This document shows, in pieces, positions 49,942 to 61,417 of a stretch of DNA of 64,000 bases (position 1 is the stretch's first letter; each line of letters starts with the position of its first letter). This DNA comes from Brachynemurus nebulosus. Lineage: Eukaryota; Arthropoda; Insecta; Neuroptera; Myrmeleontidae. The stretch lies in NCBI GenBank assembly GCA_035578155.1, contig JAPWDM010000009.1:4934001-4998000 (forward strand), read 5' to 3'. The notes below the pieces were generated by a model. That model was not told the origin of the DNA and ran no database searches. It worked only from the letters and a program-made list of their open reading frames with translations. Position numbers and translations under genes: made by a program.

Positions 49942-50404
49942 AGCTTCGATTTTCAATCCACCACAGTTTCGTATGAATTTTGACGATAACGTCTGATAAC
50001 GTCCTTATAGTTCCCCCCCCCCCCCCGCCCGTACATTTACACCTATCTATTGCAGCAAGTAGGTATATACCCCTTCTTCCGCCACTTCCTTGATTATTAC
50101 ATTACATAATATTTTAGTCAAAACTAAATTCAGATCGTGTTCAGATTTTAATAACTTGTGAATATTCATTTGGTAATGCCTCACATTCACAGCCGTGCAC
50201 AGTATAGGCACTCGCTCGTTCGTTCGTTACACGGGGCCCGTTATTATCAAATCCGTTACGTTGTCGTTGTATGTCGTAACATCGCAGATGATTATAATCA
50301 CCGTATACACAAGCATAGATAGACACAAGCCATCAGGGACCTTATAAATAAAGATGTGACGATATTTATAAATTATTGTCATAAGTGAGATGCCGCGATC
50401 GATG
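49942..50404. other. No feature recognised
   Basis: A C run at 50013-50028 and AT-rich flanks. No gene. Confidence 0.5.
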
Positions 50405-50419
50405 GTTGCCCATGGTAAC
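50405..50419. promoter_or_regulatory. RFX-type X-box
   Basis: GTTGCC cat GGTAAC matches the palindromic RFX consensus GTNRCC-N(0-3)-RGYAAC on both half-sites. RFX factors switch on ciliary genes in animals, including insect sensory neurons. The site sits in non-repetitive sequence with no gene next to it in the window, so any target is unknown. One 12-base match can occur by chance. Confidence 0.4.
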
Positions 50420-50769
50420 CGTGTTTAAATTAAGTCATCAATGAATTATTGTCAATGTTGGGTGGTGAACGGGTTTAATCGAGGGCGGAGGAAGGGGGGA
50501 CTGGGGGAGACGTGAAATATGAATGGTATTGATGTATTTTGGAACATCATATTTACATATTTAATTTTACATACCTACCTTATAGACATCTTGATTTTAA
50601 CTTATACTATATCAAATTATATGAATGTTTAAAAGTGATGCAAAATATTTTGTTCTTTTGCAGCGAATGTTCCGTAGAAGCGATTGTGTTTGACAATCTA
50701 GATGATTTTCGGTAAAAATGTAACAAGATCATTTCTATACATAGAATATTTTTTGAAAATTGTACGGGT

Positions 50770-51217
50770 GCTGTAAACAGTTATCGATCACAGTCTGTTC
50801 ACGCATCGCGCAAAAACTACTGGACGGATTTTAATGAAATTTGATGTGGTGATAACTTATTACCTGGATCAATATCTAGCATACTTTTTATTCCGGGAAA
50901 ATCTCTCATTCCCACGGGAAAATAGAAAAACCATTCTGAGCATGTGCACACATTACGCAAAAATAATTGACCGGATTTTTATGAAATTTGCTACATGGTG
51001 ATAAATTATTGCCTGGGTCAACATACAAGATACTCTTTACTCCGGGAAAATGTCTCATTCTCACGGGAAAATCGAAAAATTATTTTGAGCAAGTGCATAT
51101 GCATTACGCAAAAATTATTGTTCTATGCAAGTTCTGTATAATTATACACACTTATATACTTCTCATTGAGTTTATAACAATGCGTCGCGCGAACGACGTC
51201 GCGGGTACAGCTAGTAT
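50770..51217 (+). mobile_element. RTE-like tail with tandem 150-bp units
   Basis: Ends with gtcgcgggtacagctagta, the usual last bases of insect RTE-type elements. Inside, 50810-50956 and 50957-51107 are tandem units, each with gcaaaaa.. at its start, then ccggattttnatgaaattt, ttccgggaaaat and cacgggaaaat. A third partial unit follows. The repeated ggattttnatgaaattt phrase is typical of these tails. No coding region is left. Confidence 0.7.
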
Positions 51218-53030
51218 TTAATAAAAAAATAAAATAATATTTTTGGAAGTCTTATTAGACAAAATGAAAGAAAATATATATATTTAAAGAGATTTAGTTC
51301 CTACGGTCAGGACCGGATCTAGGTGGTCGCAGCGGGGACACGTGCCCCGTTCAGGTTGTTAGGGATACCAAAGGCGCAAGTTTAGGGGTGCCACAATGTT
51401 CAATTTGAGGTTTTTTGTTTTGATCATCACTTGCTTTTTGCAGGGAAAATAATTGTAGGTGCGCCCCTGCCTACGATGAAAATCAAGTTGAAACCAGTAA
51501 TTTTAAGTTACACCACAATTAGGGTTCCGTCAGTGAGCAGTCAAAGCTTTTCTTATTTACCTACTTATGTATATTTAAATCTTATCAAAATTACACTATG
51601 GAAAAAGCCTATAGTTTTATAATCAAAATTTTAGCTTTAGAAATATAATATAAAAGATTAAATTTTAAAACCATTGGACCAAAAATAATAAAAAAATGTT
51701 TTTAGAAGCCTTAGAATTAATTTTTTTTTTTTTTTTTTTTTTTGAATAAAACTGCTGAACAACCCTGAATACTTATATAAATAACACAAAAAAAAAAATT
51801 CCCTAAATTACATATTCCGAATATTATCCCAAGTTTTATCGTAATACCGTTCTCCAGTTTTCAATAAACTGAAACACGGTCCTATATTATAATTTAAATG
51901 GAAAAAAAAATCCAGAAATAAAAAAAATTTTAAATTACTTTTTAATAATTTCTGTTCAAAAAAAAAAATTAAATTATATCTAAAAATAAGTGATGTAGAA
52001 AATAAATTTTTAATATTACATCTTAACGTATTGATAATTTATGAATTTTAATATAAATTTTATCCATGTACTACTAACCCCTACGCCCCTCTTACACTGC
52101 CAGAATCGCCCACCACAAAAGTACCACCCCTCTCGTACTCATACCCCCGCGTCTAAAAAACATAAATGCCGTTGTCTACCCAATACCTACAGTTTTGGTT
52201 TCTTTTAACATCATTCACGATAAAAAAAAAATTCAATAAAAAAAAATTTCAGTACGCACACAACAGATAGCGGGAAAACTCGGGAAAATTGTGAGGATGA
52301 TAAACGCTACAAAAAAAATTTCATCTTTCAATTATCCAGTTGAAATACTTAAAAATTAATACACCATCATCCTTCCTCCCCGCTCCTTACCACCCCGGGA
52401 AACGTACAAACCACGCAATTGTCGTGGAACGTTCGAACAACAAACGAACGGTGTGTGGGTGAATGTAAAATCGAGAGGGGCGGGGAGGGGGTCTACAGAG
52501 AAAATAGTAGGTTACAATCTAATTCAATTATACAGTCGACTTCAAACAAATTACATAAAAATACAATCTACCTACTCAGTGTTGTACAACTACAGTGTAC
52601 ATGGTATTGGTAAGGTAAAGGCACCAGTACACATCAACGACTTAATATGCTAGGCGGTCTTGCCCAACAAAGTGCATAGTGAGAATGGAATGTAAGAAAA
52701 TATAAGAAATTTGAATATTATTAATTTACGATAAATTATTGATTTTTTTAGGTTTATTAGTACCATTACATAAGAATTATTGTATCATTCAGTATTTTAC
52801 ACGTATATGTATTGCAATTTTTTGTAATATTATAAAAAATAAAAATGTTCTCCGGTCCAGTTATTCCTTTATCTTGTTTAAAAAAGCAACCCCTAGAGAA
52901 ATTATGAGGTTTCGAGCGTTTTGAGTTATATATTTTTCTATGAAAATTTTTTTTACAATCTGTAATATATTTTTTTGCAATTCCGGGACTAAAAGACATG
53001 ATTTAGTTCCTCATAATAGGGAGTAAGGTG
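51218..53030. other. AT-rich sequence, simple runs
   Basis: A T run of about 23 lies at 51721-51743. The segment 51310-51475 has tggtcgcagcggggacacgtgcccc and gcgcccctgcc words reminiscent of CAGGGG-type element ends. A ttagggttccgtcagtgag word at 51521-51539 resembles part of the GCGTGTYAAACACGC module. No gene. Confidence 0.4.
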
Positions 53031-53033
53031 CCA

Positions 53034-53087
53034 CTTTTAGTCTCAAGGGATTAAATGATTCAATTTTAGTCCCAAGGGACTAAAAAA
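53034..53087. repeat. Two tandem AGTCCC/GGGACT hairpins
   Basis: TTTTAGTCCCAAGGGACTAAAA at 53066-53087 is perfectly inverted around AA with 10-bp arms. At 53034-53054 a slightly decayed version (ttttagtctcaagggattaaa) precedes it. Single arms also occur at 52983 (gggactaaaa) and 53467 (tttagtcccttgg), so a larger degenerate inverted structure may span 52980-53480. Confidence 0.6.
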
Positions 53088-53609
53088 TTATTTTGCTCCC
53101 GCTTTTAAACCAATCAGCAAGCACAATTTACAAAAATGTTACTTAAATTAAATAGCGTTGCTAGATAAGTAAAAATAATAAACAAATTCAAACTTGTAGA
53201 TAGAGACAAACATTTATATTGTATTGTACAATTCGATTGATTTATTCAAAGTACACTTGATGGAATATTATTACATACAATTTGAATAACATTTAAGTAC
53301 TTAATTTTTTATTTAATTTAAAATTTTACATTATTCAGAATTGCAAAAAATAGTATATACACCACAGAACTAAAGTGTTTTTTTTCATCCCTTGTGTGAT
53401 TTGTTACCCTCGGGTCTTTACAAGCCCTCTGCCAACAAACTTCACACTCAGTATTAAAACTCACACTTTAGTCCCTTGGTGTATGACATACTATTTAAGA
53501 CTATTTTTTTTTTTTTGAAATTTCTAAAAAAAATTTGTCTTTTTTTATGCGGCCGTTATCTATCGAAAGATAGTGTGGTTCGAATAACTCATAACCTTCC
53601 AGACAAAAG

Positions 53610-53945
53610 CCAGAATTCCTAACCATTTTATACCATTTGGAAATTATAAATATTTTATAGTACCTATATGGCTCAGTCGTCCCGAATTAATTCTTTTCTT
53701 ACGAATGACGGATATAAATGACGGATAGTCGTGGTGCTCCTTGGGCGAATACTGGAGCACTATTAAGTTTTGCTGAAAATATTCCCTAACCATTATACCA
53801 GTTCGGGATCACAAAATATTTCAAATTATGTAGCTAAGTCGTTTAGAATTAATCTTTTTCTTAAGAATAACGGATATTCGAGGTGTCTTCTCTAACGGAT
53901 ACTGAAGTACCATTAATTTCTGGTAAAAATATTCCTGAAGGATTA
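53610..53945. repeat. Diverged tandem pair, about 165-bp units
   Basis: Two units follow each other, each containing taaccatt.tacca, then taattaatcttttttctta.gaat.acggat, then a ggatactg.ag.acyattaa word and ending aaaatattcc. They are about 70% alike by eye. No open frame spans both. Confidence 0.6.
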
Positions 53946-54596
53946 AAAAAATTATTTTCCATTTTAAAGTGACTGTTTGTGATTTCCTCTAATGGACACT
54001 GGTGCTTCTACCTTATCTACTATATCAGACCACAGTCGATAAACAAGATCACGTCTGTACCGACTGTCGTTTCGTCTCTTTTCGATATCGTTAATGTTTT
54101 CATCAGTCGTCCAAACCAAACCATCATGTCTCTATGGTTTGATGTTACTCCTCTCCCTCTTTCCTCAGCATCAGTAAAATATTTATACTTCCTATCTATC
54201 TATGTATATGATAAAGGAGGGGGACACGAACGGGATTGGGATGAATATATAAATATGAGTATTTTTTTTATTATTATTCCTTTTTATCCAGGAAAAATCT
54301 ATTCCGGTTATCTGGTGCAGCAGTCGATGGCTGGATGCTTCTTTGCATACTAAAAGAAAATGATGATCGCTTTGGTTTTTTGTCGATGTGCGTCGCGTCG
54401 GTCGTTCTATATATTGTTTGTAGTACCTCGCTCGCGCTTCACCGAGTTTTTTAAGACAATCCACTTAAATGGAAAGCGATGCTCGTCCAGCCAAGCAGCC
54501 GGCACTGCTTCGAATATACAGTAAATATGTATAGGAAAATTGATAGTATAGTCATAGGCGTCGGTTGCTAATATTTGCTTTCGAATCAGTTATAGT

Positions 54597-55695
54597 TCTA
54601 GGAGAAATTTCGTCATTTCGCGATAGCAAAAATGAAAAGTTCCTACTAAAATTATTAGGTACGCAATTTTGTCAATTTGATTTCTAGATTCAGTCTTTTT
54701 TGTGATTTTTCTCATATTTGCAGCACTCTCGTTTTCTGAAAATTAAAACGGTGTTTTTTTTATTGGAGTGCTGCGTCAGATCGGTACGAATGTCACCCCT
54801 AGCCAAATCGCACTGATATTGTTTCGGACGTTGCTCCAACGCTTTAGATGTCTGGCCAGTATAAAAAAGTTGACATCCAGCACAAGGAACTAAAATTATT
54901 CTAACTTAACCGACTGTCCTGAATCAGATCGCTTTCATAAAGTTTAATTCGAGAAAAAATTAAATAGAAACAGTAAATAGAAGAATAGAATAACAAAACT
55001 GAAAGGAAATGATGGAATTTCGAAGTCGTTTTTTTCATTTTTACCACTAGATATCTAGGACTATTAGAAAAAAACGAACTTCTATCGAATCATTTTTCTG
55101 GAAGGAATTTCGTTGTTGACAGCAAAGATGAAAAATTCAGACTCAAATTTCCTCGAAGTCAAGTTATCAAACTTTCATAACGCTTTATTTGAGAAAATAG
55201 AAATTCTTTAAGTTGATGACGTCATGAAGCTTACAAAAATTTTTTTGTGTCTTAGAATTCATAAGTAAAATGATAGAATAGTGTAGATCTTCGAAATAGT
55301 TCTTTTCATTTTTAACAAAATTAGGTATCGAGAACTATTAGAAAAAATAGAATTCTCTCAAATCAGTCATATTTCTAGAAGGAATTCTGCGATTTTTGGT
55401 AGCTAAATAAAAATTTCGTACAATAATTATCCTAATCCAAACAATTCCATAAGGCTTGAATTGAGTGAAAAATATTTTTTAACTTAATGACGTCATTTAG
55501 CTTACAAATTTTAATTTTAGTGTCTTAAAAACAACAAATAAAATGACAGATGATAAAACTAGAAGGGAATTATGTTTTTTTTATTTTTGAAATAGTTTTT
55601 GAAGTCGTTTCCATCAAAATTAAGTTTCTTCGATCACTAGAAAAACGACTTTCTTAAATTAGTAGTATTTCTAAAAGGTTTTAGTCGATAAAAAT
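54597..55695. repeat. Diverged tandem array, about 270-bp units
   Basis: The ctagaaggaattt-type anchor recurs near 54600, 55102, 55375 and 55670. An aagttgatgacgtcatgaagcttac-type block recurs at 55217 and 55487. The order of blocks (tttttcattttta, aactattagaaaaaa, ctagaaggaattt, dgagaaaatag, tgacgtca, gtgtctta) is kept in each unit. The first unit is interrupted by, or fused to, the GIY-YIG fragment at 54690-54905. Divergence is high, so it is an old array. Confidence 0.6.
54690..54905 (-). pseudogene. GIY-YIG nuclease fragment, Penelope-like
   Basis: A 71-codon minus-strand frame without a start codon contains VPCAGCQLFYTGQTSKAL, then EQRPKQY. The C-x2-C pair, Y-x-G-Q-T and a following Leu and Arg match the GIY-YIG endonuclease domain of Penelope-like retroelements (usual pattern C..C...YIGQT.R.L..R..EH). 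The expected histidine after the arginine is replaced (KQY), and the domain breaks off after TQHS into a Lys-rich tail. An in-frame stop lies directly upstream. It is a dead fragment, short enough that a bacterial-style gene caller would miss it. Confidence 0.7.
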
Positions 55696-57604
55696 GAAAA
55701 CAAGCACTGATTCAAAGCACTGCTATAAGATCAAGAAAAAAAATTTTAATTTGGTAATGTCATCAAAAATTTATCGAAACAGTAATCGATTTATTATTTT
55801 TCGAAGTTTTGTCAAATTTATTCATGTGGGATTATTAAGACACCTTTTTCAGTGTTTATTTCATTTCGTTAACAAAATGAGAAAGCAAAATTCCGGACCC
55901 TCAATACACTCAATAATAAAAACAACCTACGCCACTGGTGGTATAAAATCTAATTCAGTTAAATTTAAAATAAAAATTATAGATTGAAATTTTTATGATA
56001 CGGCTTCTCAATTACATGCCTGTTTGAATTTTACAGCTCTTTTTCTGTCAAACTACACACACACACACACACACATAGAGATCCGTTTAATACAAAACCA
56101 GTAGATACAGTGGCGGTTGTCGGCGATAATATTTAGGGTGGCAACCACCACCCCCGACCAGAAGATCATCATCAACTAAAAGAAAAAAATAATCATTTTC
56201 ATTCTGAGATTAGCTTGAGAAAAGTTTGAGGTGGCGCCCCCTCTCCCCCACTTCCATCATTTTATTTCAATATCGTTATTTCCATTTTCTTTTACATTTT
56301 TTTTTCTACAAAAAGAAAAACTTTTGAAAACGATTAACTGTCGGTTATGAGATACAAAATTTGATTATCCTGCATCGGTAAGATGAACAGCGTCGGTACG
56401 GAGGAAAAGGCTACGAAAATATATTTTTAATATGTAAAATAATTTTTGCATAATAGAAAATGTAAAAAAAATTGAATTGAAAAAAGTCATTTCGCCAGTT
56501 TTTTACCAGTTTCTTCGAAATAAATTTTTTTATTAAAATTAAGGCGGGTATCGTTTAAAATTTGTAATAATTGATTTTTTTCGCATACCCTTAATATTAT
56601 GGCTTTAAGAATATGTTTTCGTTGCTATAGTTATAGCTTCTTAAAACATTAAGCATGTTTCTCTCGAAACCACGTTTTCTAAACTTGATCTACATAAAAT
56701 CTCGGGTTTTACCCAACTACTTGGCCCAAACTTAAAAAAAATTACATTTTTTTATATTTAAAAAAAAAATTAAAACTTTTGAAAATAAAAAAATTAATTT
56801 ATTTTAGATGTAACCACCACTTTGCAAATTTTCTTTTTCGTTTTTCTAAAATTATGAATGCAAGCTCATCTCAATTTTTCTACGGTAAGACATAACAGAC
56901 GATAACTGCCATTAACGCACTTCAAACCTGAATCTCGCTTTAAACAGGAAAAGTTTTCAATCAAATCAATAAAATATTTTTGAATCACCTGTATATGTCG
57001 AGCTATTTGTTGAAAATCGGCAAACAATTGACAAAACTGTCACAACCAATTTGCCGGTGATAAACTAAACATCAATATGTCGACACCAACACATTTTGTT
57101 GTAAAGGACAACAAAATATATTCCGCAGGAAACAGGAATATACACGGGAACATCAACAACCCCTTTCACTAATATAATTTTCGTTCGAAAACTGTTTTAG
57201 ATAGAATATAGTATATTATGCTAACTGATGTCTTTGTTAACACTTACCCCGTTCCCCTCCCGAGCGCTCTAACGTCAAAATTTCATATATTGGCATTGTA
57301 TTTTGAATGATGGATAAGATAATATAGTGTTAAAGACTATACGTGAAGTAGGACAGAAGAAGGGGTAACGAGGGGGAGGGAAGGGGGGAAGGGCGGAAGA
57401 TAGTTTCATGTGAAGATGTCGCTGTTGTTGCAATTCCATCCAACTAATATAATCTATAAATTCATTTGCATAATATGAAAGTGAGAAAATTTCACAGGCT
57501 TCATATACATGAGTGTTAAGTTTTCTATATACTAGGAAAATAACATATAAGATAATTTTCTAACTCGGTATTGTGTTATGTCTTATTCGATTTCTCTTTC
57601 CACC
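55696..57604. other. AT-rich sequence, nothing recognised
   Basis: An (AC)n run is at 56053-56075. There are G-rich and C-rich patches at 56130-56250 and 57355-57400. The 97-codon frame at 55694-55987 has no known domain and AT-driven composition. Confidence 0.5.
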
Positions 57605-57609
57605 AGGTT

Positions 57610-58865
57610 AAGTTATACATATATGTGTGGTTGTGTGGTTATGTCATGGTTGCCGATGACTTATTTTTTTAACCCTTCAACTATACGTGGCATATGACAA
57701 AAATGTTCTGAATAAATTATATTACCCATAATGGGGAAATATTCATGAGGAAAGATTTCTAACGATATCTGCTTCTGAGATTCCAATTGGTACCTTAAGG
57801 GGGGAGTTCACGCCAAAAACGGCTAATAAACTAATTTTTTTCCGATCCCCTTTTTTGTTTTTATTTTGTTCTGTGGTTCTTTACAAACACGTTGATATAT
57901 AAAACATGGCCAAAAAATTTTTTTTTTTTAAGTAGAAAAATATTTATTTGTGAGCCGCTGCACAGCCAAGTTTCTGCTCCTTTGCAGACAACGCTCGCCC
58001 TCCCCCCCTCGCGATTTGATCAGTAATATTTAGTTTTGGTGTGTGCATGAGTTATAGTATACACGAAAATGGAATAAGAGGGGACAATGTATGGGGCTGG
58101 AGAGTTTTAATAAAGAGTGAGTAAACTGCTTCTTTTGTTACTATTTTTGTTTTTTACCGTTTCCCGAAAGTTGTGTTTTTCCCGGCAAGGAAAATCATAT
58201 CACAAGTTTTAGAAAAGATAGAGACTAAATTTTTTTTAAATTTTGTTCATAAACATTTTGCGCATAAAGTGGAGTATGCTTTTTCCATTTGAACAATTGT
58301 AACTATTTTTAAACATTGTTTTTTTAATAAAAAATTGGGTTTTATAATTTTTAGAAGTTTGGGATTACAGTTTTTAGTTAATTTTTAAAATTTCCTGAAA
58401 CCCATACTCAGCTTTATCGACAGGTCCTTTAGGAATAAAATAATGAAAAAATATTTAAAAAATATTCATTACTTTTTGAGATATGGCGTTCCTTGTAAAC
58501 GCTTAAAAATTTGTGAAAAAGGGCCCCCTCCCTCCACAGGGAAGAGTAATGAATATTTCAAAAACGAAATTTTCTATTTGAAACCCTCACTAATTTGGGA
58601 AAAAAATTCAACAAGCAAAATAATGATAAATAAAAAAGTTAGTTTTTTATTTGAACTCCTCCCTTAAATCAAAATAAGAAAAACATTTGGGCAATCTCAT
58701 AATCGATTCGAAGGAGCTTATTGAATGGGCTGCGATTATATAGACCATAATTGTCAATTTATAAACAAATACAAATATTTGATTATATCAATTAAATGCC
58801 GTACTAAATGTGATTTCAGTTGTTTTAATTTTAAAATTTATTTTGATTTATTTTAGTTTGCATAG
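57610..58865. repeat. Left arm of a 390-bp inverted repeat
   Basis: 57610-57796 is the inverse of 62394-62562 (gtgtggttgtgtggtta, tcatggttg, cttattttttaaccctt, atatctgcttc). 58664-58790 is the inverse of 62300-62394, and 58790-58865 of 61418-61493. The arm is split by the TTAA element at 57799-58663. Whether the two arms are ends of one element or two opposed copies of a repeat is open. Confidence 0.7.
57795..58667. mobile_element. TTAA element with GGGRGGAGTTCA ends, 865 bp
   Basis: TTAA at 57795-57798 and 58664-58667 encloses it. The ends match as GGGRGGAGTTCA. The opposite arm of the surrounding inverted repeat has the uninterrupted target (gttactttaaatcaaaataag inverse, near 62394), showing a single TTAA when empty. 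The interior holds an 74-codon frame (58443-58667) that runs into the terminus and lacks a known domain. Confidence 0.8.
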
Positions 58866-59160
58866 ATTTGTTGGATTTTAGTAGTGTGAAAAGAACAGAA
58901 ACTAATTGATCGACAATAATAATGAAAGTAAAATTATCTTTATGGAATTTTAGTGAATAGAAATATTGATTTAATCATAAGTATGCTCCTAGTATGTAAA
59001 ATATTTAACTACTTTTATTACAATTAACGGAAAAATTCATTATATATGAGATTTCGCGATAGTGACAATTTATGTAGTAGTATTTGGGCTATATATGATC
59101 CATTCTGAATAAGCTAAGCTTGCAATCTGCAGGTTTTGACTCTTTTTGGACGATACTGTC

Positions 59161-60031
59161 TTAAGGAGGGGGTAAGGTTAATTCGGTTAATTTGCACAAA
59201 AAAGGCATGTTTTTGTTATTTTTTTGTGACGACACAGTCAAAATCTCTTTATTAAAACCAATGGTACATTAAAGTATGACATTCGAAGAATATTGTATAA
59301 AATTTTGACGAAGAAATATTAAAAAATACAGTAATGGCAGCAATTATTCAGACGTGTCTCGCAAAAAAGTAGAATTGTGGTGCCCCTAATAACTTGGTGC
59401 TGGATCATCAAAATAACAAAATGAAAGTTCATTCGTTAGATAATAGTTTTCCTCGGGTAACGTTGGGAGGGCTTTTCGAAATTTTAATTTTTCACTTTTT
59501 TGGAACACTTAGAAAGAAAAAACACCATTTTTTGCGAAAAAAATCGGCTAATTTGTTATTGTAAAATAAAAATTATTAACAAATTTGAAAAAAAAACTCT
59601 CCAGCGTTACCTCGTAAATTATGTACAAAAATAGTGTTCAAAATTTCAAAAGGATATCGGTACTTATGAGAGGCACCAACTCTGAAAACGTGAGTTGTGG
59701 GGAAAACGCTTTAAAGTTTTAAACACTTAAAAATTCTTGTATAAAACTGATATAGAATACTTACTGCTAAGCTAAATTTTGTACTCTGCACTGACAAAAT
59801 ATACAGTGCAGGTATAAACACGTTTGTACTTGCATTGAAATTTCTATAATAGAACTGAGAGAGAGATATATATAGAGAAAGAACGAAACATCTGCCAGGT
59901 AACAACAAAAAAACTTATAAACTCCAATCAATTTGAAATTTTGATACCACATTCTTGAGATATTATGAATTCAGTTAAAAAAATAAAAGAAAGCAAAAAA
60001 AAATTGTTTTAATACCTTACCCCGTCCTTAA
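59161..60031. mobile_element. TTAA element with GGASGGGGTAAGGT ends, 863 bp
   Basis: TTAA at 59161-59164 and 60028-60031. The terminal words GGAGGGGGTAAGGT and, inverted, GGACGGGGTAAGGT match with one difference. No transposase frame is inside. It lies between the arms of the large inverted repeat. Confidence 0.75.
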
Positions 60032-61417
60032 ACGGCATTGGGTTCCAAATTTCGAAGCCGACTTTAACAATAATTTCTTACACAAAATATTGTCCAATAA
60101 TAGAATTTCATCCATTTCTTCTATATCTCGTTCTCTTTCTAGCCGTTAAACATATAAACATTTTTAATAAAATGAGAATAATTTAATTATATCTTGTCTA
60201 TTTATTTTAAACATAATAATTTTTGTAAAAATTTCACTAGATATATTGTGGACATATATATACACTACATATAACCTTTTTATATATTTTAATAAAATTA
60301 TTAAATATAATAATAAAGTGTCCAACCAACCCCAGCCCAACCGGTTGGTCCGGTTGGCATGGATTGTGTAGTGGGAGTAGCAACCGTTCACTCACATAAC
60401 TGTGTTGTCCTTATCTTACTAAACTAATAAAAACCAACGGTAATTATTCAAACACAGTGTAAATAAATGTAGAGAAATTTATTTAGAAATGTTCTTTTTC
60501 CACCGCTACACCCCCTCCTTTACCCCCTCCCCTTCTCCACTGTAGTGGACTGGTTCAACTTGCATGATGCAAATACAATCGCTAAGCTACCCATAGAGCT
60601 ACCTTAATTTAAATAACTAAATAAGTGTTTTACAATGGTCGGTTAGGGTGACAGTAGTGGTACCTAACGGCCTGCGGTCGACACAGATAAAACAACAATT
60701 TTCTCTTTTTTATACCACCTCACCTCCCTGCTGTCGTAGTTGGTTGTGGGTGGCGAAGCTTTTGCTCGAAAGTAAAACTCATTTGTATGTGATTTGTGTG
60801 ACGTAAGACAAGAAAAAGTGCGGTGGGGGGGGGGGGGAGAAGTAGTTATGCCGTACGCGTGGTAAATGATTAGAATGTTCGTTTGTTTTTCAAAAATTGT
60901 GTTAGTGACATTTTTAGTTGCAGGTTATTGTTTCGATTATATCATCCATTTTTAGTTGTGTAGAAATTTTATTATTTATACAATATTATGGGAATGTAAT
61001 GATGAAATTTTTGCAGAATGTTTTATGGATGTATATCCTTGCGTAGTTTACGTAAAATTTTTTGAAAAATTTAGAATGAGCTAATAGATGATCAGGGTTG
61101 TGGAGAGAAATCACGGGCCCCGGAAATAATCCCGAAATTCCCCCAAAGAAATAAGTGACGAGCCAAAAAAAAGTTTTAACATTTTTGATATTTCAGTAAA
61201 AATCGCGGGTAGGTAAAGTTATTAATTCGTTGACATTTTAACCTGTTAGTGTTTCTTCTTTTATTTTTTATTTTTGACTATAATAAATTAATTTACTCTT
61301 TATTTTATTCAAATTTGAATCGAAAATTTGGACAATGCTGACTGATTTTAAAGTTTAATAAGAGTTTAAACTGACTTATCAAAAAATTTCTGTATTTCCA
61401 AATGGACAAAGCGGAAA
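60032..61417. other. AT-rich sequence, nothing recognised
   Basis: Includes a G run at 60823-60838 and a block of several non-repetitive short words at 60540-60780, one of them catgatgcaaat, an octamer-like site. No gene. Confidence 0.45.

Noticed and set aside
53979..54353. 124-codon plus-strand frame
   Set aside because: No recognisable domain; overlapped by an equally open minus-strand frame; composition driven by local base content.
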